Source: Laetiporus sulphureus 93-53 (lineage: Eukaryota > Basidiomycota > Agaricomycetes > Polyporales > Laetiporaceae). From it: a DNA stretch of 64,000 nt. Made by a program: the position numbers and the translations under genes. The stretch's first letter is position 1. Each line of letters starts with the position of its first letter. This document shows, piece after piece, positions 24,076 to 33,636 of this stretch. The notes under the pieces are model-generated. The model did no database searches and was not told the origin of the DNA. It saw only the letters and a program-made list of their open reading frames with translations. The DNA lies in assembly GCF_001632365.1 (NCBI RefSeq), contig NW_024468543.1, positions 328,596 through 392,595 of the forward strand, read 5' to 3'.

Positions 24076-25512
24076 ATGTCGACGATTCTCCCTTTGGAGA
24101 TCTGGGATAGCATCATTGACCAACTATCCGCCCATCGCAGTGCGCTTTCTGCCTGTGGCCTAGCATGCCGCATGTGGGTGGCCCGTACCCGTTTTCATCT
24201 CTTCCGCTCCGTGGAAATCCGAGACGGCTTACGCTGCGACTCTCTTGCAAGTGTCATCGAATTGTCCCCGCAAGTATTGACTACGTTGCACCCTGGTATT
24301 TCCCATTACATCCGTCAAGTTGCCATCTGCCCCTCTTTCGATTGCTACTTTCCCCCACTCGAGGAATACTTTCGCGAACTTTCTGCTTGGCTGGCGCACT
24401 CTCTACCCTCTGTTCTAAGAAAACTGGATGCAATGACAGACCTCAGTCTGGCAAATGTCGATTGGACGTGGCCGTTCATCGTTGAGAATCTCTACCCGGC
24501 TATCGTAAGAATCAGCGACAGGTTAGAAACCTTGTGCTTGTACCGTGGCCGATTCATGAGCCCTCGTCAGCTGAACAATTTCCTTTTCGTATTTCCACGA
24601 CTCTCCAGCCTTGTCTTGGAAGCTGTGCACTTCAAATCGCTGGATTTTTATACAGCTCCAAATACAGATTCCGCTACGCTCATGGTCAATGACGGCATGG
24701 CAGGCATTCATTCCAATTTCCCACCATCTCACGATATGCGCCATCGACAACATCGAGACAGCAGCGCTAGGCCATTGGTCGATGGGCACCCTGCAGAGCC
24801 ACGCCTGCGTAGACTCGATTGTAGCAGTTCTCTCCCAATGCCTTCAATGGAATTAGGACGTTGATTGAACAGTCTGGACCCGCACTCCAAACTGTCCGGC
24901 TGAAGCTGACGTTCACTTGGAATGCAGTACGGCGTCGTCGTCTAGGTATGCTCGCTTCTCATATGTTCTTGTCGTCACGCATTTATGATATTCACGTCAT
25001 TGATAGAATCGTTCCTCGACCGATTTGACTTATCGTGTAATACCGGAATAGAATGCCTGAACATCACAGTAGTCGATTCTGCGTTGAGGCGGCAGACTAT
25101 CCCATGTCATTCCTGGATTGCTTCACTCCTTGCGACAACCCATGCTCCCTCCCTTCGTGAAGTGGAGGTATGCATCTGCCGCTACAAGGATGGCGTAGGC
25201 GCTGACTGGATCGATTTACCGCGCCTGATAGAAGCCCTGGAACTCTTGCGGCAAAAATCCCGCAATGCAACTGCCCTGCTTCGTTTCCTCGCCGGTCCTA
25301 ACGAGCCTAGCGGGTGGTGCGATGACCTAATACGTTCGACGATGGTGACACTTGTTGGTTGGTCCGTGACGAACCAAAGGTCCTACAGAAAAGAACACGA
25401 CTTGTCACTATTATTTATGCAAGCTGGAGTCGCCGATCGCGTTTATTACATATCCCGTTGTACACCCAGTGTTACTGATGATTCGATGTCGTTTACCACC
25501 GTGATTTCATGA
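24076..25512 (+). pseudogene. F-box/LRR-like protein gene, probably frameshifted
   Basis: Starts MSTILPLEIWDSIIDQLSAH, a typical F-box. Frame 1 is open to about 24715 (leucine-rich segments such as PRLSSLVLEAVHF), then the protein-like reading moves to the next frame (SHHLTICAIDNIETAALGHW, about 24718-24848), then again to the third frame at 24849-24945 (IRTLIEQSGPALQTVRLKLTF). From there a normal intron (24946-25006, GTATGC...GATAG) leads in phase to 25007-25512, ending TTVIS-stop. Two successive +1 shifts with sensible protein on both sides suggest two small indels, hence a young pseudogene or assembly errors. Alternative: a weak 50-bp intron at 24778-24827 would join frame 1 to the third frame, but it loses the best-looking segment. 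F-box proteins are substrate adaptors of SCF ubiquitin ligases (family knowledge). Confidence 0.65.
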
Positions 25513-25968
25513 GGTGCGGTGTTAATGCACTCTTTGCCTATCTATGCTGATCGCGGGTTGTGTGTACAGCCTGTTTGGTCTTTCACCTGCTTGTTCAATG
25601 GGCCTGCTGGCATTCCACCATTCCAGGAGCTCGCTCTTGGTCTGTGCAGATCACTGCTGCCAGAGATGTTGCCATGTTCGAGAGATTACGAGTATCAGTT
25701 ATGGGAATGCAGAGGGATGATGCATTCGTTGCCACAGACAATGCTGATGGGCTCCGCTACTTTAATTCATTTCTCCTGTTCTTAATTCTTATAATCAGCG
25801 GAAATGCTGGACATACTAGTACATATGGATCGAAAAAACGTTGGAACATGAACGCCAAATTCGCGCTCTTGCCTCCGCGTGTGACGTCTGGGACGAACAG
25901 CGTGACCGTAACTCTGTCGTGTCACTGTAGGACTTGGCACTGACACTCCAATCTGGGATCTCACAGTC
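25513..25968. other. Intergenic
   Basis: 456 bp between the F-box gene and the metallophosphoesterase. Overlapping open frames of about 90-130 codons (25519-25943) have no recognisable domain or start context. Nothing is supported. Confidence 0.45.
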
Positions 25969-26898
25969 ATGAGCTTGGACGCTCTTCTTCGTCGACGACG
26001 CCGCACTTTCTGGGAGGACTTTATCTCGTCGCCACTTGTATTTTTTGCTCGTTATCTGTACCGTCTGTTCGAACAATCAGCGGCCGAATCGCTACTGAGC
26101 AACGCGCTCGACTCAGATTCTATACGTGTCGTCTGCATATCTGATACTCATAACGCGCATAATGAGCTCCCTCCACTCGACAAGGGAGACGTTCTCATTC
26201 ACGCAGGCGACTTGACTAATTCTGGCACGCTCGAGGAGATTCGTGCCGCGCTGGGGTGGCTGAACGCACAGACACATCTGCATAAGGTGTTCATCGCAGG
26301 GAACCACGACACTATCCTCGCCGACCTGGATTCAAATCAGCGTTCAACACTGCTTGCACAGTTCCATGGTCTCGTTTATCTGCAGGACTCGTCAACAACG
26401 GTAAATGTGCGTGGGCGCGAGCTTGTCATCTACGGGAGTCCACAAACGCCCCGGCATGGCTCATGGCAGTTCCAATATCCCCGTGTCCACCCATTGGAAG
26501 CAGACTCATCCCCTGTGTGGAGTGACATACCGCCGATCGTGGACGTGCTCGTCACTCATGGGCCACCAGCTCAACATCTTGACAACGAGGGTGCGGGTTG
26601 CGCTGCACTATTACACGCCGTATGGAGGACGCGTCCCGCATTGCATGTATTTGGACACATCCATGGAGCGCGCGGAGTCGAGCGCGTGAGATGGACACAA
26701 GTACAGGAAGTGTATGAGAGGATTTCCGCTGGACTAGGTGGTTGGTGGGATCTGGTCGTAATGATTGGGGAGATGCTTCGGAATAGAATCTGGATGATGA
26801 ATGGGCGAGAAGGGAACGGTACGATTCTGGTAAATGCCTCTGCGCTTGGCGGATTGAGGGACGAGAAGCGGAGGGGTGCAATTGTCGTTGATATTTGA
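25969..26898 (+). CDS. Calcineurin-like metallophosphoesterase, single exon (309 aa)
   Basis: Intronless, with the ordered metal-binding motifs of the MPPED/239FB-type metallophosphoesterases: CISDTHN (near residue 56), HAGDLTN, FIAGNHD, LVTHGPP and HVFGHIH. The Asp, His and Asn ligands of the dinuclear site are all present, so the enzyme is probably active on phosphoesters such as cyclic nucleotides. The substrate is unknown. A hydrophobic stretch (PLVFFARYLYRLF) near residues 22-34 precedes the catalytic domain, perhaps a membrane-associated segment. Length is normal for the family. The C-terminus NASALGGLRDEKRRGAIVVDI is a common family ending. Start is the first ATG in frame. Confidence 0.93.
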   Translation: MSLDALLRRRRRTFWEDFISSPLVFFARYLYRLFEQSAAESLLSNALDSDSIRVVCISDTHNAHNELPPLDKGDVLIHAGDLTNSGTLEEIRAALGWLNAQTHLHKVFIAGNHDTILADLDSNQRSTLLAQFHGLVYLQDSSTTVNVRGRELVIYGSPQTPRHGSWQFQYPRVHPLEADSSPVWSDIPPIVDVLVTHGPPAQHLDNEGAGCAALLHAVWRTRPALHVFGHIHGARGVERVRWTQVQEVYERISAGLGGWWDLVVMIGEMLRNRIWMMNGREGNGTILVNASALGGLRDEKRRGAIVVDI

Positions 26899-27547
26899 GA
26901 ATTGTGCTCTAAGGTCTGTGAGTTGAATTAGCATCCATATATTCTCTATCGTGAAGTATGATCCTGTCGGTGGATTTCTACTTACATGTACATACGATAT
27001 GAAGACATTCATATATACGCATACGAGTTTCAGCGACGCGGCCACACCTCGAAATCTAGCCGACAACTGTAGCCTGGCGTAGGAGGGCGTATTAATTAGG
27101 CCACACGTCGCCACACGCGTACGCGCCCGCGCAATCCGAGCGCCCGGTATTCGAGCTCATCCTCGACCTACTTCGACCGAGTCATGGCCTACCATCCATC
27201 ATACATCCGCTATAAGGCTACCGACAAGCATGTCCCCCTTGATCATACAACTGCGTTTCAAGACTGGACTGAATCACCATGATGGCAGCACACCGGGTCC
27301 GATCCTCTATCGATCGAAAATCTATTCACCAGAACTACAGCGGCACAAGAAAAGGATAGCTAACAATGTGGTCCAAGTAAGTCCTGCCATTATCAAAAAG
27401 GCTACATCTGATGAGCTCCATCGTAAGTCAGCCTGAGAGCTCGTAGAGCTAGAGCACCAGCATCTCAGACCGTATCATCACGTATTACTTGTGTCGCAGG
27501 GTGGGCCACGCGAATAACCGAAGGAGGAGCCGTTTCTCTGCGTTGGA
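26899..27547. other. Intergenic
   Basis: 649 bp between convergent genes. A short plus-strand open frame from 27230 runs to a GTAAGT-like site at about 27376 but has no convincing continuation. No supported gene. Confidence 0.45.
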
Positions 27548-28703
27548 CTACTGCCGCGATCCTGCCAACGTGCTGCATGATGGGACCTTGCTGGACGAGA
27601 TCGAGGAACTGGTGACTTTCTTCTGTATGCCAGTAAACTCGGTGAGCACCCATACTAATGCTGTAGAACTGCATGCAGAACTCACCGAAAAGCATCTAGG
27701 CTGCGGTCCTATGGGTACCTCTAGCTTGCTGGACGAGATCGAAGAACCGGTGACTTTCTTCTGTAGGCCAGTAAATTCGGTGAGCATCCGTGCTAATGCG
27801 ATAAAGCTGTATGCAGAACTCACCGAAAAGCATTTAGGTCGCGGTTCTACAGGTACCTCTACCTTGCTGGACGAGATCGAAGGATCGGTGACTTTCTTCT
27901 GTAGGCCAGTAAACTCGGTGAGCATCCGTGCTAATGCTATAAAGCTGTATGCAGAACTCACCGAGAAGCATCTAGGTCGCGGTCCTACGGGTGCCTGCCT
28001 CGGACGTTCCATTCCTGATCGTGCCCTGGTGATCTGCAATACCGAAGGCGTGCGTTCGGTATTATCTGGTGCACGAATGATCCCAGGTTGCCTGGTGATG
28101 ACGATCCTCCCATCCTCTTCGTGGCAGTCCCAGTTGCCGAAGCGGATGGCGTCGAAGCTCTCGCGTGGGGGAACAGGTTGCGGCATCATCAACCGAATGG
28201 CCCGCGGGCCTATGGCGTAGGATTTGCTACGGCCAGACTTATCCTTGAAAAAGCTTTCTCCGGTCTACAAGCTAACGGGTCACGCTACTTGCAATCATAT
28301 GGAAGCACTACAGGACTCACTGCACTCCAGTAGGACACGAAGTTACCATCGTCGTCCGTCAGCTTGACCCACTTCGACCATCCCTCTCCTAGGTACACAC
28401 CCTCGGTAGGCATGACCCAGAGCGATGACGGACGACTGCCGGAATCATCGAAGTCCTTCAGGTCAATGGTGAGTGCACATGACAATACGGGAACTGATAA
28501 GTTGGCTGACGTACCGACTCGCTGCTCGTACTCGTATTGGGGTGTGCTCTCATGAAGTCTAACATTTGCTGATAGTCGTCTGCCGAAGCGGGGTCATCCT
28601 CCCAGTCGGACCATTCGCTGGGGGAGACTGCTGGCACATGTAAACCTTCTCGAGGGCCTACTTGAGGGGCATTCTCTTCGTCGCTCGTGGGAGGAGTGAT
28701 CAT
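27548..28703 (-). CDS. Uncharacterised protein built from tandem exon-intron units
   Basis: Exons 28703-28515, 28455-28321, 28264-27962, 27898-27824, 27760-27686, 27622-27548; every exon is phase 0 and the sum is 852 nt, 283 aa. The N-terminus is MITPPTSDEENAPQVGPREG, acidic and Trp/Asp-rich (SEWSDWEDD); the middle has WSKWVKLTDDDGNFVSYWSA and FDAIRFGNWDCHEEDG. The last three exons are each exactly 75 nt and separated by two near-identical 63-bp introns (a third copy precedes the first of them), encoding KKVT-x-PSISSSKVEVP-type segments with a CFS end. The final copy diverges after SSSK and stops at CAG-TAG. No family is recognised. Because 75 and 63 are both multiples of three and the introns lack stops, intron retention or exon skipping would keep the frame. 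A plus-strand frame is also open through the repeats but lacks splice logic. Confidence 0.65.
27588..27996. repeat. Three tandem 138-bp units (exon 75 + intron 63)
   Basis: Units start near 27588, 27726 and 27864, a constant 138-bp spacing, with about 90% identity by eye. On the minus strand each unit holds a GTGAGTTCTGCAT donor, a GCTCAC branch-like motif and a CTACAG or ATACAG acceptor at the same relative place. Confidence 0.9.
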
Positions 28704-29193
28704 CGTGATGCGGCAGTGAGGAGCTAACGAGTGGCGAGTGGCCAGACAACAAAGGGCGAACAGTGAGAAGGCGGTGGACAGATTCGAGCTCTGTGCGCGA
28801 GGACTTTTGTGCAGGCGTGCGGAAGAGCTGATGGGGGAGGTGAACAAATGGCGCAAGTATGGCCGCCTTAAATAGCCGTGGCCGGAGTCAAGGCTCAACA
28901 TGAGCCAAACAGCGCGCCCTGCACACGTTGTTAACGGGCGCCAACGCGTCTGTGGCGGTCGTTGCCACTCGCTTAGGGATCCCTCCGGCCAAAGATTCCC
29001 GGGAAGTAGTGGACTACATTGTGCATACATGGTACATCCATTTATTCTGGCCTGAATACTCAACATACTGAACGTTGCTCCTGCAGAATGCTAAGCGATT
29101 GGACTCATGGTGGATGCTCTCGCGCTCCCGCCATTATCAAACATTTAATCCCTCAAGCTCGCCCGCGTTTCTTTTCGCCACTGACATCTGGCC
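28704..29193. other. Promoter region of the tandem-exon gene
   Basis: 490 bp. Contains a minus-strand TATA-like TATTTAAG at about 28867-28876, some 165 bp upstream of the start at 28703. No gene is supported. Confidence 0.45.
28867..28876 (-). promoter_or_regulatory. Candidate TATA box
   Basis: Reads GCTATTTAAGG on the minus strand, upstream of the gene starting at 28703. Position fits a promoter with a leader of about 130 nt. Confidence 0.35.
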
Positions 29194-30782
29194 CTAGCAT
29201 GGAGGCACGGGCATAGTCTCACGTCGCCTCGCCTCGACACACGTTCGCCTCAGCCCCTCCTGCTTCTCGCGGATGACAATACTGACCTCGTCAAGAGCCA
29301 TGATTATGCCCCATGCCTGGCTCTTGGCGGCCCAGCCGACGGCTTTTTCACGCGCTTTCGCAGCTCGTTGCATGGCCTCGAAGCACGCACGGTACTCCTG
29401 GTTCAGCAAGAAAGGACGACTTCCTACCATATCGTCGCTCTCGACAGTATTCCCCTCGTCCAACTGGATGCAGACAGCTCCAGTAGCGTCCTCGACCTCG
29501 CATATTCCGAGCTCCTTAGCCTGGATATGTGGATGAGCACATTGCCACCCGTGATTGTTTGGTTCAACTCACCAATTGCGCAGATATTTTCACTACGAAT
29601 TGATCATCGTCCGATTCTCTCGTCCTTCGAAGTCCCGCCTTTTTTCTGAGGTGCGCTGGAAGTCGTCCGGTGCCGTATCGGGTGGTTAGCAGACACTTGA
29701 AGGTGGCGGCCATGAACGCGTCCCACGCCGCTGTCTCGTCGATCCACGGACAAAGGCTCGTGATGTTTTCAGCTACAGAGAGCGGAGCAGCAGGGGCATG
29801 AAGAGCCTCTGCCTCGTCGAAGTCCATGATGGAACCCACACTCAACGCAGCGGCATGCACAGTCGTCTCCTCGCTCTCGAGGTTGTCTTGTCCATCTACA
29901 TATGCATTGCCGACGTATCCCACGTCTTCTTTGAAATCCGGCTGTTTGGATGAGAAGTCGAAGGACGAGGACGCCAGGATAGAGAGGAGAGCCGACTCCT
30001 CCGACCCGGTGGCAGAAGTCTCCGCGGTGTCGTCCTTATTGACAGAGTTATTATCGGCGGCATCGATTTCCGAGGCTTCATCGTCCTTCACAGAGAGCCC
30101 CAACGCTCGTCGTTATTTCCGACTCGAGCAACACGTAGGGCCTCACTCACCATTAGCATAGCGACTTCCGCCCCTGCCGTCCTTTCCTCTGCCGCGCCTT
30201 TCTCTTCCGCGCCTTCCTCTTCCGCGCCTTCCTCTTCCGCGCCTTCCTCTGCCACGATCTCCGTGAGCGTTGCCAGGTCGTCGAGATAAGAGAGCAGACT
30301 AGTACTTGGTCCGGAAGCCGGTGTGTCCGCCAGAGGCTCAAGAACTGTCCTGAACAGAGCGATTTCATCCTGCAGCAGTGGCCACTTCAGAATGAAAATG
30401 GTTGTGGATGATTCCTGGCTTACTATGTCGCCACAGATAGCAGGGCAATCCATGTCTTCGGTGGCGTCAATCCCGTCCAGCCAAAGAGGTGCCATGTTGC
30501 CGTTGATGAGGATCAACTGTGATGTCGAGCAGATGGGAGTACGACGAATTGATATACGTTGGTGAGCACATGTGTTGTTACGAAGTTGTCGATGAATTGA
30601 CTGACCAGGATGTCGTCCTTATCATCATTCGTATTAACACGTGTGTTCGCAGTGATATGCTGGAATTCAATGAACGTATACCGTTGCATGCAGTGAAGTT
30701 CAAAGGGTTCATATAGTTTCAGCGTTTTCAGGACCGCTTTCTTGGCAGCCACTCGAATCCTGTGGAAAAGAGTAAAGGACAT
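29194..30782 (-). CDS. Uncharacterised acidic protein (476 aa)
   Basis: Exons 30782-30558, 30516-30151, 30085-29573 and 29520-29194 are all phase 0; sum 1431 nt. The N-terminus MSFTLFHRIRVAAKKAVLKT is followed by a segment rich in beta-forming residues (YTFIEFQHITANTRVN, THVLTNLILINGNMAPLW). A Glu/Gly/Ala repeat (AEEEG three to four times, about 30180-30255) lies mid-protein, then acidic Ser/Asp/Glu sequence and a basic C-terminal RKKAGLRRTRES and YRACFEAMQRAAKAREKAVG helix. The first intron is 41 bp (GTATAT...CACAG) and the third exon starts after an AAG acceptor. An in-frame ATG at 30899 would add 39 residues, but the TATA-like element at about 30911 argues for 30782. No domain is recognised. 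It lies upstream of the tandem-exon gene on the same strand. Confidence 0.65.
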
Positions 30783-30908
30783 CGCCGGCTGGCACACCCC
30801 AATAGCGGAGCAAGAAAAGAATGAGATGTTGGGTGGAGAGAAAGACGCCCTGATGGTGGTCGAACGCGAAGAGAAAGGCGACGCGTGCTGGGTGGCCAAA
30901 ATGGCCGG

Positions 30909-30919
30909 CGCTTATATTG
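30909..30919 (-). promoter_or_regulatory. Candidate TATA box
   Basis: Minus-strand CAATATAAGC about 130 bp before the start at 30782, in a GC-rich surround. Confidence 0.35.
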
Positions 30920-33636
30920 GTAGCTCGTGGCGCGCTTGCTCCGGGCAACACGTTTAGCATTGTATACCTTATCCGGGTCACGCACAGCATCAGATCGAAT
31001 GCATTTATTTCGAGAACACTATATCGGTACGTTGAGGTCTAACTGTGTAGATGAAGTTGATCCCGTCATTCTTAGAATACTGTGCTCTTCCACTTGCGTG
31101 ACGACGCTTTGTCTCTGTAGCGGTAGGTTCTGTCATTACGTCTTCGGTGCCACTCCGTGCTTGTTTGCTACGCACTCTCCACGTGAAGATGGGACGTCTC
31201 CGTCGCAGTGGTGTCGAAGACTGCTCTCGAAGGCACCTCAAACACCTCAGCAACGTTATCAGTAGTTTGTACAGTCATGGAGGTTCGCATCACCACGCAT
31301 AGATGTCGATCGTCGCCTACAGGAGCTGTGCAACATTCGATTTTGCTGCTGGCAGAATCGATGAAGGCATCTGAACGCAGAGGCTCTGAGGCGCTGGCTG
31401 CTCATTGATTAGTAGTATGTTATTGCCCTCTGGGAAGCGTACTGAAATTAGTCACGTGACCGCGTCGACACACAAGCGCTCCTGGGCAAGAATCGACTAT
31501 TGACGCGGCCCTGGCCAGACGATGTCGTCATCTTGTTCCCTTCGACGTTGCGATATGACATATATGTAGCCTTGTACATTGCATCGATGACCTCAATGAC
31601 GACATGTACCATCGATTGACACCTGTCGAAGAAGATGTAACCGATCGGAAGTCTACACCGATCGTAAACTGAGGTATAAAAACCCAGCACGGAGGTGTCG
31701 TCGTCCTCTTCTCCTTTCTCTTCCCCCCCACGGCGCCCTCTTCCACTGCGCAACCATCTCCTTGCTGAATCCCCGTCTGACCGACTTGAACGATCCAAAC
31801 GGGCCCGATGCCTCCGGATGCATCTCAACAGCGCGTATGATCTCCGATAAGTGGGATTACTGTCCCGCTGATAACTTCTGCCTATAATTACCATGGGAAT
31901 CGACTTTCTGTCATAGGCTCGGAGGAAACGGGGCGTTCAGTGGATGCTCCGTGTTCTTCGCGTTCATTGGCTTCCGATCTCTTGCATCTCCCGCTGCTGC
32001 TTTCGAAACTCTCCGAGAAGCAGACGACCTACGGAGGCCAATACGAACGGTTCCCGCCTATCGGTTATTCGACCCACCGGATGGCGTGTATCGTGTATGT
32101 CACCAGTGAAAGAGCGAGCGGTGAGTCTGTGAGCTACAGAGATCGGAGGCGCGCTTCCGCTCGGAGACCGCAGCTCGCCGCCCGCCGGGTTTGGCTAGAC
32201 TCACGTCGGGAGTTCGATCCGCGAGCTGAGGTGGCGCGGTCAGCAGACCTCTCACTTGGGCTCGTCTTAACCTCTGGCTGCGCTCGTTTACTTGCCCTAT
32301 CATCATATCCTCTCGCATCCAGTCATCTTCACTCTTCCAGAGCAAAGGGAGATTCTGCTGGTCGGATAGCATGCACTATGAACATTTGTGAATTGTAATA
32401 TTTGCCAGTTGGATGCAGACACGTCTCTGGGCTGTGACAGAGTTGGTATGGAACGTGCCTATTGGACGATGGAGTGACGAGAGCTCACCCGATAGCACGG
32501 GCCAGGCCGTAAGTCATCCTGCATGATCTTAGTGTTGGTGATTGATCGCCAGTTCATCTGGTCTAAACATATTTGATGGTGCATACTCCGCACCAAGTCG
32601 GGCGCGCAGGAAACCGTGCCGAGCGGCACAGCAAGGAACTTACAATGATAAGCCGCTGAGGCCCGACTGGCTCTGATTAATGACCATCCCGGTCCCGGAG
32701 TACTGCCAGCTTCGCGAGACTGCGAAGTTGCGAAATCATGCTTCATCAGGGACCGTTTTTAACGAGAAATGACTGCATCTCTACCGACTCTGCAAGTCGC
32801 CTGTGCATTGGGTTGCGAGCCAGGAAAGTCGCCGGTGAAGAATACAGAAATGTGAGGGACCAAGCGGTGTTGTGATCGGTGTTAGACCGTAAGTGATAGA
32901 GTCGGCGGCATGGGTCTGAAATGGTGAGTAGCTGATTGAAGCACGGAAAAGGTCGCTAACACTTTTCATCGACGTTTTGATCCGAGTGCCATGTCGGGCG
33001 TTGAGTTCGTCAGTGTGCGGGATTTCCGTGAATTTCCGTGTGGGGTAAGCTCCCGGAGTGGAGTATGATCGAGAGTGACCTCCTAAAGCAAGTATGTGAG
33101 GCAAACAGGGGTTAGCTGGATCTGCGTCTCCGCATCATTGCTATCGTTGGAGCAGCAGCGAAATGCTGAAGCAGCGCGATTGCAGCTTCGAAGGTTGGTG
33201 AAACGTCCAGGACCACTTCATCGGAGGCACCGGTATTCGGGATGAGCAATAGCCCTGGAGGAGTCGGTCACGTCCGCTTCATCCGAAGAAGGCCATCACG
33301 TCTTACGGCCGCAGGGCAGTCGGGCATCTTTGCGCAGAATTTGGGAGCATTTTGGTGGGGACAGCGACGGGAGCTCACTTGCAACGGCGAATAAATGGGC
33401 GTCGGGGAGTCGGGGCGGGCACGTGGGAAGGGGCGGCGCGGGGGTTAGCAGGGCTGAGACTGACTGCGGGGTCAGGCGGGGACGCCAATCAGGACGCGTG
33501 ATTACCCCGCATTTGCTATGGCCCTCCAGTCCGGGTCCATCCAGCGCTATGCCTTTCCCGGGTTCGCTCGCCGTCCTGCAGCGCTCACCCATCCAGGGCT
33601 GATTACCTGCGACTCCCGCATATAACCTCGGCGACC
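30920..33636. other. Long region without a supported gene
   Basis: About 2.7 kb upstream of the carnitine acetyltransferase. It contains a good plus-strand TATA box (TATAAAAA, 31675-31682) followed by a pyrimidine-rich leader (31690-31740), which looks like a real promoter. A spliceable segment follows: donor GTATGA near 31833, acceptor CATAG at about 31917, then an open exon to a GTGAGT near 32120. No reading frame with a proper ATG could be followed through. Possible lncRNA, degraded gene or missed gene. Minus-strand frames 31448-31894 and 33296-33739 are unsupported. Confidence 0.4.
31675..31682 (+). promoter_or_regulatory. TATA box with downstream CT-rich leader
   Basis: GGTATAAAAACC followed within 10-60 bp by a CTCTTCTCC/TTTCTCTTCC tract, the classic layout of fungal core promoters. 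The transcript it serves is unresolved. Confidence 0.45.

Noticed and set aside
27489..28220. 243-codon plus-strand open frame through the 138-bp repeats
   Set aside because: It is open only because the repeat length is a multiple of three. The minus strand has matching donor, branch and acceptor signals in each unit and flanking exons in phase; the plus strand does not.
32200..32230. TTCGATCC T-arm-like sequence
   Set aside because: The flanking bases do not form a T stem and no A box or acceptor stem exists at the right distance.
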